DNA of 64,000 bases, taken from NCBI GenBank assembly GCA_001414345.1, contig LLCB01000158.1:1-64000 (forward strand). Direction: 5' to 3'. The notes under the pieces were generated by a model, which saw only the letters and a program-made list of their open reading frames with translations, was not told where the DNA came from and made no database searches. How positions within the stretch are numbered: position 1 is the first letter of the stretch; every line of letters begins with the position of its first letter. Position numbers and translations under genes: made by a program. The DNA comes from Hymenoscyphus infarciens. Taxonomy: Eukaryota; Ascomycota; Leotiomycetes; Helotiales; Helotiaceae. Positions 22,345-31,914 of the stretch are shown here, in pieces.

Positions 22345-24003
22345 ATGCCTCCTCAATCACCAGAATACCCTACAGACTACAAGACAATGCCGACAACAAG
22401 CTTCCTCGACCTGCCAAAAAAGACTCGTCGCCGAATTTACCTCTTGGCTGGCCTTCCTACCAACGAAGAAGTGTATCTTAATAACTACAACTTCGCCGAC
22501 CATGTGGATGGCAAGCCCTGCGATGTGTACAGAAACGACGGCGGCTTCTATGAAAATTTACGCCCTCCGCTTCTCAAACTCAAATGGGGTAAAATTGTAC
22601 TCCCTTTTTTGCTTGTTTCTCGGAACGTTTCTAAAGAAGTTGGAGAAATGCTCTACTCTGAAAACGAATTCATGGTACATGAGAGTGTACCAGGAGATCT
22701 TGGAGTTCTAGTCAATCTCAGCGACCAATCTCTCTCTTCCATGAAAGCTCTTCATGTCCATCTGCGTGGATGCGACTGCCCGGAACCCAATTGCGATCGG
22801 TACTACCAGTGGGGGTCTAAACCAGAGGATCATAAACATAGAAACCCACTGAGTCTTAGTAACCAAATGGACAAGGAGATAATGTCGGAATGGGATGCCG
22901 TGGTCAATCGTCTTCTGAAGTTTTCGTCGCCATCTTTGAATTTGCAGCTCATATGCGACTCTGCTGATTTCAATACCGCTTTGAGGGTTGTCCAACCATT
23001 GCATGGCATGCGAACTCTAGGGGGTTTCACCATTCGCCTCGCAAAGTATCACGATGAAGAAGGAATGAAGGGTCTTGCTAACGAAACACTATCACGTGTC
23101 ACTGGCCAGCTTCTCAAGTTCTCCGGCTACAGCAAGCTTCCAAAAGAATTGCGGTTGATGATACTAGCTCATACAAATCTTGTTGCCCCCGAAACAATAC
23201 TTTGGACCCGCAGGTGCAATTTTCATCTCAACAATAGTTGGAACTACGGTGGCTGTGAAAAGCTTATAGACGTCCTATGTCCAAAGCTTCACGCTTCGGC
23301 ATCAACAATCTGCGAATGCCATTATAACCCGGTCTCAATATTCCTGGTATCACGACAATTGAAGATGGAAGCCTCTGAAGTCTTTTTCGGTCAAAATCAC
23401 TTCCTATTAACTCCCCACAGAGGCAAGGAGATTAACCTGTTTCTGGGGCATATAGGAAGCAATGCAGCCAAAGATTTGAGAAGCATAGAGCTTGCAACAA
23501 ATTCGTTTTTTCGTGGGATTGGGCCAAAAAGATACCAGGCTTGGAAAGCAGGCCTCAACATGCTCTCCAAGCTTGCGACAGTTTCGAGCTTGTATATCTG
23601 TCTCCGTTGCGGTGACCAAGAATCTCATTTTCGTAATGAGCGCTGGTCAGGCAATTTCGTTGTCGACGAGGCTTGGCAATTGAATCGCTTCGAGCCTGAG
23701 TTTCAGAAGATCGCAGAGGTCTTTGGGGGACTCCAAGGGTTGCGTGATTTTGTGTTAGATCTCGAGTGGTTCAATATGAAGATGCCTAACTATGAAAGGC
23801 TGCATGGTCCAGCAGCCCTCCAATGGGAGGAAGAGAAAGCGAGGATGGAAAGGAAGGTCGAAAGCTTTGTGCTTGGATCGAGAAATAATGGTTTGGAGAA
23901 GAAGAAGAAGCGAGAAGCTGTGTTCTACTACATGGATTACTACGTAGGTTGGCATTGGCAAGCAGAGGATGATCATATAAGAGAGGAGGGTGAGCACATT
24001 TAG
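22345..24003 (+). CDS. F-box-like (2EXR-type) protein with two internal modules
   Basis: One uninterrupted 552-aa frame. Near residue 19 it has FLDLPKKTRRRIYLLAGL and near 263 YSKLPKELRLMILAHTNL, both with the L-P-x-E/K-x-R-x-x-I-Y/L pattern of F-box-like domains in ascomycete 'decapeptide' families. After each comes a conserved LLVSR/FLVSRQ...E-A/V-x-x-x-F/Y block (about 91-112 and 332-350), so the protein appears to be an internal duplication of about 250 residues. Such proteins are thought to act in ubiquitin ligase or regulatory roles, but evidence for this gene is absent. A basic KKKKR stretch sits at about 515. A broken relative lies just upstream, indicating local duplication. Confidence 0.75.
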   Translation: MPPQSPEYPTDYKTMPTTSFLDLPKKTRRRIYLLAGLPTNEEVYLNNYNFADHVDGKPCDVYRNDGGFYENLRPPLLKLKWGKIVLPFLLVSRNVSKEVGEMLYSENEFMVHESVPGDLGVLVNLSDQSLSSMKALHVHLRGCDCPEPNCDRYYQWGSKPEDHKHRNPLSLSNQMDKEIMSEWDAVVNRLLKFSSPSLNLQLICDSADFNTALRVVQPLHGMRTLGGFTIRLAKYHDEEGMKGLANETLSRVTGQLLKFSGYSKLPKELRLMILAHTNLVAPETILWTRRCNFHLNNSWNYGGCEKLIDVLCPKLHASASTICECHYNPVSIFLVSRQLKMEASEVFFGQNHFLLTPHRGKEINLFLGHIGSNAAKDLRSIELATNSFFRGIGPKRYQAWKAGLNMLSKLATVSSLYICLRCGDQESHFRNERWSGNFVVDEAWQLNRFEPEFQKIAEVFGGLQGLRDFVLDLEWFNMKMPNYERLHGPAALQWEEEKARMERKVESFVLGSRNNGLEKKKKREAVFYYMDYYVGWHWQAEDDHIREEGEHI

Positions 24004-25932
24004 TCGGTTACTCTCCTAAAAAGGGTCACCATTGATATCTTTCCGTACGTAACTTGCATCTTCTCATGCAGCTGCAAGGAAGGATCTATTTGGCTCTATC
24101 ACATCACCCTGACCATTCTCCCTATATTGTCTTTATTTCTAACCTTTTTCAAAACAACGGAAGTAATACAAAATCCACCGTTTCAATGAACCAGTTAACC
24201 TCCTACTCCTTTCTCTTTTTTCATACCTTGCTAGGTAAACAACTTCTAGAACGCAAACCTAAGTATAAAATTATAAGCGACGTCTTATTACCATCGAGCA
24301 TCTCTTCCAATGTACTTGTGTACACATCGCAAAAACACTGGGCGTCTTACCTAGGTAGACAATCCACGGACACTTTAGGTAGTTTTTGTTCCATACACAT
24401 GTCCCTTTTTCCAATTAGCAGTCATAATTCCATGCTCTTCTGCACTTCCTACCCTTCTTATAATTTCTCCACTGACATTTGCTCTCCTTTGAGTATTATT
24501 ATCTAAACCTTCAATTCCAACTCCTCTCTTATAACTTCTGCTCATGAACTCCTGACCTCTAAATATTTCCTTTTATAAACTTGCTCTCTTTTTCTCACTC
24601 AACTTAAGAGAAGTCGAAACAAGTTACTACTCGACCACGATTGCTTCACTTTGCTTCTTTGTAGAAACAAAAAGAGAATAAAAGGTGAGAAAGGAAGGTT
24701 ATTTAAAGAATTAGATGATAAAAATACAACCCTGAAGTACTAGAGAAGCAGTGAAAAGTATAGTAGTTTGGGTCTAATTTCAGAACCAACCACAAAAGCA
24801 GGTCTCGGAAATAATTATTTCCGAGTTACAAAGAACCCTAGAGGAAATTTCTAGACACATGTAGACTTAAGTAACCCATCAGTCTAGCACAAGTATCCTT
24901 GCACTAAAGCCAATTACACTATAGATAGCCGAGCGAGTATCTGAGCAAAGCAAGTATTTCCGAGCAAAAACTCGAGAATTTATTTTGCAAATAACCCTGA
25001 ACAAATAGTTCCGAGCAAGTAGTATAGTAGCGAAGTTAATCCCGAAATATATATACTTCGGAGATATGTCTTCGGAAATATCTTCGGAAGGATTGTTAGA
25101 AGACTTGTCTTTGGAGGACTTGTAAAATAACTCCGAACCTCGGAAATAATTACTTCAGGTTCAAGTATTCGGGATTTTTCGCTCGTTCTCTTCCAAACCT
25201 ACGGAGACATCACCAGAAAATAGAAGCAAGCGAAATGTAATTACTCTACTCAAAGAATTGTTTAACCAAACCACCGTCCCTTCATTCGCGTCAGGGCGCT
25301 TGCCTGGTAAAAATCAACGTGGCGGTAAAATGGGCGACGCATCCAACTCACCACCAAGCGGTCGCAAGAATATATAAAAAGAGATAAGTAGACGTTGAAT
25401 AGACTACAAAATTATATCCGAGCTCCTAGAGTGTTTTCCTGTTGTTGGCGTGGATTCATTCCCCCACAAGCCTAGCCACACTCTACAGGATGCCCGAGAC
25501 CCTAAACATTACCCATCAAACCACCAGCGACCGGTAAAATTAAGCTGTAAAATAAACATCGAAATATAAAGTTTGAAAATCTTCGGTTTCCATTTCCATA
25601 TATGTACGAGCAAAAAAAGCGCACTCATCCCATCGTAACTCATAACGCTTTTGTATGTATGTGTGTGTGTATCAACCCCATCCATCATATGCTGACTTCC
25701 GATCGACCCCTATTCAGTCCCTATTCCTATCCGCAATCCATAATATCCATGCATGCTCACGCAAAATACTGCAAAAGGCAGCAAAGCCAACGCTCCCATT
25801 TAAAAATCCTCAAAGACAAAGCGCCCCCTATTTTCCTATTCTCACAAGTTCCATAATTATACATATTTCCCTACTCTCACAATTCTCATCCTTGATTCCT
25901 TATCTCGTCTGCCAGTTGTATGTGGTGTAAAA
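24004..25932. other. Gene-free AT-rich region
   Basis: Downstream of the F-box-like gene. Open frames of up to 150 codons (24054-24506) have low-complexity composition and no family resemblance. It contains the second CGGAAATA repeat field (listed separately). The last 300 bp should include the 3' UTR of the SRA-YDG gene. Confidence 0.5.
24804..25160. repeat. Second CGGAAATA palindromic repeat field
   Basis: The same core motif as at 9114-9470 recurs in both orientations: TCGGAAATA, TATTTCCGAG, TTCGGAGATAT, TTCGGAAATAT, CCTCGGAAATA. At 24804-24825 two oppositely oriented copies meet in a perfect 22-bp palindrome (CTCGGAAATAA followed by its own complement). Copy density falls after 25160. 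Confidence 0.78.
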
Positions 25933-27676
25933 TCAGGAGAGGTACTTTCGAATCTTTTGCATCTCGACGATTTCCTGTTGGGTCGGCCGAGCTTCAACTC
26001 CTTTGTATCGAATTGGGTCTTGTCCCGGAATTCTCTTGAGAGTGAAACGTTTCATGACATTTATTGGATCGAGAATCTCGGAATCCGTGATTTTGTAAAG
26101 GCCATCGTATCTGATACCGACCTTTGGTGCGTATTTGGAATCCTTTTTGTGAGCACGGAGTACTCGCAAGGGCTCATCCTTTCGGAATGTCTCCTCCAGG
26201 TACTTCGTACCTCTTGATGATATACCATTCTTGCCCTGGGTACCGCAATAGTCGATGGTCTATCGGAAGGGTTAATGGGTGGGCTTTCGTGACTTGAACT
26301 TTGGAGTGACATACCTCGCCATTATCGCGGTCTTGATACCCTCCCTGGGCAATGCAAATCGCAAAAGCACCGATATCAGCTTGACCTGAGATGCCTGCTT
26401 CAACCTCGCCTGTATATTCAAATCTTGGTGTCAGTTTACTCCTCTGGAGGAATTTATAGAGCAATTGAGCAGGATGTCCCGCAAAGTTTCCATTGCCTCA
26501 AAACAATCGACTTGTGTGTCAGGAGGTAGACTTACCGTGAGCACCATCTCTCAGAGCACATCGCCTGGATGGCCACCACTGACCATTTACGAGCCTATTC
26601 TCCCCAAAAACATTCGCTGATCTCTTGTGGGGATAATTTTGCTTCATTGTATAATTGGTCCGTGGCTGCCCTGACTTCTCTAGAATGACCTTTTTGGTAT
26701 CGATGCCCCTCAGGAGATGTGGATTAAAATCCTCGACCATCCAACGAGTCCAAAGTGCTTCCGAGTCGGCACGTATGTCGAAAGGAAAAATATTGCTTTC
26801 GGGGCCACCACCGAATATTTTTGGCAAACCATCGTCTTCGAGAATTCGGGACTTCTTGATCAAACTCGGAGCCATTCCTGGATTCTCATCGTCGGAACCA
26901 TTCGGAGTAAGGAAGGCAAAGAACTCCATATCGTGTATTCTGGTTCGGAGTTTTGAAAATAATCGCTCTGCTTCCTCGCCAGTCCTACTCTCGAGGCAAC
27001 TTTTGATCATCTCTCGTGTTTTGGCAATCATGTCAAGATCCCCTCTAGCAAGAGTCTTCTTTGTTTGCGCATCGCCATACCAGTCCGGTCTTTGGAAGTT
27101 TACTACCTTTATGCTCCGATATACCGCCTTGACTCGTGGGGCCTGCTTGGTGCTACTTGTTGTGGTAGCTGGCATATTGTTGGATGTAGTTGGTTTGACA
27201 TTGATTGTTTTGACAGAGCCATTGTTGGTGTTGGGAGATTTCGCTTTCTTGGGGAGGGGTGGTGCAGAATCACTGCTGGCTATTCCGAATTAGTAAATTG
27301 CCAACATCTGGGAAGAGGCAGGCAACAAACCACTTCTCTTTCGTTTTAACGGCACCTTCCCCTTCAAACCACTGAACTTTACGATACCGTTGCCACATGA
27401 TTCCGCCGCAACTCTTACTTCTCCTGCGGGTTTGTGTAGGCTTGTCCAGGTTGGCTCGTCAGGTTCCTTTTTAATCACTCCCTCCTCGTTCACTTCCATA
27501 TCATCCTCACGCGCCTGTAGCTCAGCAACCATCTGGATAGCCATCTCAGCTCTTGCCTCCGCTTTAGCTCTTGCCTCCGCTTCAGCTCTGAGCTCGGCTT
27601 CGATGAGCGCGGTCTTTTCGTGGAGCATCTGCATCAGCAGATGCGCTTCATCCTCGGCGGTTTGCTCCGGCTCCAT
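25933..27676 (-). CDS. SRA-YDG domain protein
   Basis: The SRA (SET and RING associated, YDG) domain binds methylated or hemimethylated cytosine by base flipping in UHRF1 and SUVH proteins (family knowledge). Four exons, 27331-27676, 26536-27279, 26315-26409 and 25933-26259, give 503 aa. Residues 1-60 are a charged Ala/Glu-rich coiled coil; 95-150 are Lys/Pro-rich linker; a helical region follows; the SRA domain spans roughly 345-480 with CALRDGAHG, EAGISGQADIGAFAI, GGYQDRDNGE, LRVLRAHKKDSKYAP and the diagnostic RYDGLYKI. Introns are 51, 126 and 55 bp. No RING, PHD, Tudor or SET domain is visible, unlike animal and plant relatives. It lies among RIP-like DNA, where methylation would be expected, but a link is speculative. 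A non-catalytic chromatin reader is my best reading. Confidence 0.87.
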
Positions 27677-29061
27677 TGTTTTGGCCGGAGGAAGCCTGAG
27701 AGTGGTGTATTGTTTGTGGTGAAATCAAAATAAGGGAGTGCAGGTGAAGGTTGGTACAAGTAGAAGTTGGAGTAGTGACGAAGGTTCTGGGAGACGCGAT
27801 CCAGAGCGCGACAGGTTACCTGGCAGATACGAGCGAGCCGCGAGACTCGGCCACGATAAGATAAAGGATCCTAAAGCGGATGTTAGCCTCCGATGCCGGG
27901 CCGATCCACTAGCGTGAGGATATACTCTTCACCTTTTCCGATCCGCAGCAACTTTCTAGAAGAAGTTATCCCAAAGACTTGGTACAATGTAGAATATCAA
28001 CCTAGATATCTTCAAACAATGGTTTCTTTGTCTAAGTATATCTAGGTTAATACTCTAGGTTGTCCTCGGAAGCTAGAGCTTTATCGTGTGTGGCGAGAGA
28101 AGGCTGGCACCAATTTGTTACAGAGGTATAGGTAGGTACGAGGAGAATGTATTTTGAGGAATTGGCGAGTATGCCCTGGGCAATCTATTTACCTTAACCT
28201 TGAGCTGTCGGTGTTTGTAGAGGGCACATTTGTGGCAAGTGCAAGCAAGGAGAGCAAGCTAGGCAAGAGCGAACAATGGAAGAGCCCCCTCAAGAGCAAC
28301 CAGGCAAGAGCAACCAGGCAAGAATATAATATAACGCTCTTTAGTCTTATAAACATAGTAGTTTCTAGGTAGATAGAAGATTCTACTTATTAACTAGGAG
28401 GCAAGAGCGACTACGAAGATACCTCAGCTCTTCATGACTCCTCTCTCCCTTCGACCTTCGGTTGTCTTTCTTTCTTTCTTTCTTTGCTGTGATGTGCTTT
28501 CTTCCATTCTCCTTTCCCTGTCAGTCAGCTATCACGCGCAGCACCTCTTTTCGTATCTATGCCTTCCCGCAACTTTCATAAACACAGCTAATACTAATGC
28601 TAGCAGTATGCGTGTACGGGGTAGTTGTTCTATGCCTTCCTGAAACTCTTGGCTAGCGCCTCTAGTTTCCAGTCGTTATCAACATGCGGCGAAGATGCAG
28701 GTCAGCTTGGTCAGGTCAGGGACCTGGATGAACTGGAACAGGAGGAGCTTACCATAAGAGTCTTTGATACAAGCGCCAAATAGGAGAACACGTACAGGTA
28801 AAACGGAACTTCAACTCCTATATTCAGAGCAGCAGCACGCGCTGAGGATAAAGTCAGACAGGATTCTGAGGATGCCGGCCGCATCCCCTCTCTATCACCA
28901 CCACTGAAACGTGTATTGGAGTCCCCTCAACAACCACCTCCAGTCCTCGTCTGTCCTTGACTATTAAATATGGCTAGACTCACCATGCTTCGACAGAGGT
29001 TATACTGGATCAAGAGTCAAATGGGAGCTGGGCTTGGTCTCTTGAAAAGCTGAGACGTAAC
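27677..29061. other. Intergenic, SRA gene promoter and dispersed repeats
   Basis: Contains the promoter of the SRA-YDG gene, a hairpin repeat (listed separately), several AGAGCAA/GGCAAGAGC copies at 28260-28325 and a (CTTT)n run at 28464-28485. No gene was recognised. Confidence 0.5.
27949..28063. repeat. Dispersed hairpin repeat, copy 1
   Basis: Arms TATCAACCTAGATAT (27995-28009) and ATATCTAGGTTAATA (28038-28052) pair at 14 of 15 positions around a 28-base loop. The loop and left flank resemble copies near 34071 (inside a HET-gene intron) and 60871. Non-coding; possibly a MITE or a transcription-terminator-like structure. Confidence 0.7.
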
Positions 29062-30099
29062 ATGTGGACCGAAACCTACCTCAACATATCGGATTTCGAC
29101 CAGTCGGACAAAAGAAGCCCTCATGTTCCACCCCAAAAGGCCATCTCGTTTTCCCAGAGTACAGGTCGAAAATTACTTATATTCCCCAGCATCATAGCAA
29201 CTACTTTCGTCAGCCTGGTCTTGCTCGTCAGTCTCAAGAGAGATTGGACCTTCCACGACGACGACTACGATTTAATTGTCAACAATCGAGCCACCACCCA
29301 AATCATTGTCCAGATTCTGGCTGGATTACTCGGCGTGGGACAGATCAGCGCCGTACGAGGTGTCATAAATTTTTGGGCACGACAGCGGCTGTCACGACGT
29401 CCCGTTAGCCTTGATGCTCTCAGCTTCTATACTTCACTTTCGACAGCCAATGTCAGTTGGTCATTGCCAACGTCAAGTCTCTCCGCCATACTTGCGACAA
29501 TGGCCATCGCATCAGTACCTTCGGCCTTGTGGGCAGGTGCCTTGACACCTATTGATGGCACAGCGAAGCATGTAACATCTGGATTTGTACCCGTTGCGGT
29601 GTACAGCAACAGCTCGGAATATTTATAGAAAAATCAGAGCTGGTTTTCGTCTGGGGCGGACTATGCTGTGTTCAAGCAAACTCCGTCCGGCATGTACTCA
29701 TATGGCCCACACAGAGATCGCTTTAGCTTTTTCATAAACAGTGGTTCAACAGCATCCAGTCTCAATGGTACTGCACCGAGAAACAGAAAGGGCGACAATC
29801 CAAATTACAACTATATCGGCCGTTCTTACGGTGCTGGTGCTTCAGTTGGAGTACTTGATGCATCTTTGACGGTGAGCAATCGGCATTTGCGTAGATACAG
29901 CTACTTCGAGACAACCTACAATACGCAGTGGTCATGCTTTTACAATTTCAGCATGGCAGCGTCACTGAAGAAACGATCTGACAAAGTGTGGTTCGCAGCA
30001 AACCCTGAGGAATCTGGGGGATATAACCTGGCGGATCTTGGCACAATCGGTCCACCTCAAATAGTGGGCTCCTCCTCATCTCCTAGCTATCTGTTTTGA
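29062..30099 (+). pseudogene. Membrane protein gene with in-frame TAG
   Basis: A single frame runs from the ATG at 29062, through a TAG stop at 29626-29628, to a stop at 30097-30099. Both sides read as one protein: before it are membrane segments near residues 36-58 (LLIFPSIIATTFVSLVLLVSL), 80-104 and 145-168; after it come polar, aromatic-rich stretches with Asn glycosylation sites (an ectodomain). Sequence VNNRATTQIIVQ and ISAVRGVINFWAR is characteristic of a fungal membrane-protein family of unknown role that I know only as hypothetical. TAG is one C-to-T step from CAG, as RIP or decay would create. The usual C-terminal membrane part is missing or shifted (30100-30230 has remnants). A readthrough or spliced-out stop is possible but no good intron spans it. 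Confidence 0.65.
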
Positions 30100-31914
30100 G
30101 GCTGTAAGAACACGCCTCTGGCACGGTTTGCCGAAGTTGAACTTTGCAGACGTGAAGAGCGCTATTATGGCTAGCTCGTATGGAGGTCGGAGTATTGCCA
30201 ATAGAGTAAGTGAGAAGTATCCAGGTGGTGACAGAGCATAGGATGGTGACGCGGATGAGAAGTTTGCTGGAGGTATCAAAGTTCGTCTTCGGGATTCTTT
30301 TGAGAGAATTGCCTTGGAAGCATGTGAATAACACCGAGCGAGCCGTAGCTCATAAAAATCATTGTGGACTTTTTAGTATAATTGTCACTCATCAACACTT
30401 TAGCTATTTCTTCCTTGCTCTTTTTACCTGTTCTACATAACAGCTGCTTTTTTTGGTGTGGAAGTTCTCTTGACTCTTTGAACTCCCACTTGGAATTTCC
30501 GCTTCGGTAGATCTCCTTTTATTAAGCTATGTGAAAGTTAGAGTAAGAGAAGTCGCAGTTATCTCCTCTTGCTATAGACAGCATCGTAAGAGCTAATTCA
30601 AGTTTGTAGTTCTTAATATTCTAATTTCTATATTACTTCTAGTAATTATCCTAGAAACTTAGAAAAACTTGGAATATAAACCCGGATTTTTTAGAACAAG
30701 CATGTTCGATCATCCTAAAATTTTGAGCTAAACTAGACGAGACGTTCAGAGGAATAAGATATAGTTTCACTTTTGTTAACTATCCTGCTCTCGCAGTGGA
30801 TATTGAAAGCGGCAGTCAATAACTAACCCGTTCTCACTTTCTAGTACTAGAACAACTTACTTGGTTTGTCTAAGAGATTCATATTAACGAAGGCTACGAA
30901 GGCTAGTACGAAACTGAAGTCTTTTAAAGTCTATCGCGAGACTTCTCTATAAAAGCAAGATAAGTATCTAGAACACTCTCTTAGTATATCTAGTATACTT
31001 CTATAAGAGTTTTTATCTCTATAAGTAAGTAAGCTAGGATTAAAAAGTGGAATTAGAGAATAATACTCGAGCTCTTTCTAAAAGAAGTAGAGAATACAAG
31101 TGCTAGCTTTATAGTTTCGAGTACTTTTAAGAGCTATAAGAGTTAAGAATTATTATTAGCTTTAGAGAATTAGTCTACGTATTCTCTTTTAAAAAATAGT
31201 TAGTATATACGTATCTAGGAATACTAGTAGTCTTATATTATACTATTATCTAATTACTCTCTTCTTTTTTTACTACTTCTCTACTTCTACGAAGTTACTT
31301 CTTTTAAAAGAATAAGTAACGAAACTAGATGTTTTAGACGAAGTTTACTACTTCGCGCGCTTATATATATATACGTATCTATAGATAAGCTTATAAATTC
31401 CTTATCTTCGAAGTAACTTAGAATAATCTATCTACGTTTAAGAGAGGAGACGAAGAGAACGAGAGAAGAGACGAGAGAGAAGAGAAAGTATAAAATTTAA
31501 AATTTAAAAATAAATTTTATTTTTAATTATCTTAAAAAGTTAAAGCTTTATTGATTATAGGCCCTTTACTCTAGTAGATTATTATTGCTTTTTAACACTA
31601 ATTACCTACTAAAAACTTCCCTACAAAACCTTGACAGGGGCCCCGATTAGGCCGTGGTATAGAACACTCTCAACAGGGGGCGCTTTGCTTTCGTAGGGCT
31701 CCCTATACGTTCCTGCCTTACTTATACCCAAGGCCACAACATTTTGTAAATACCCCCCTGTAACCACCCCTCACAATTGCCATCGCCCAATCAACAAACT
31801 AAATAAAAGCCACAAGAAATACCAAGAGTCACTATTCAGCTCTCTCGAGCTCGCAAGTCGTAATGTTGCATCCAAGGTTCTCTTCTTCATCATCAGTGTG
31901 GTCGTCACCTCATT
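30100..31914. other. RIP-like AT-rich block and HET gene upstream region
   Basis: About 30450-31640 is very AT-rich with dense TA steps (TAGTATA, CTTATA, TTAGAGAAT), stop codons in all frames and repeats of CTTAGTATATC-like words, the usual look of RIP-degraded transposon DNA. Bases 30642-30680 resemble part of the dispersed hairpin element. The final 250 bp form the HET gene leader. No intact transposon gene can be recognised. Confidence 0.6.
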
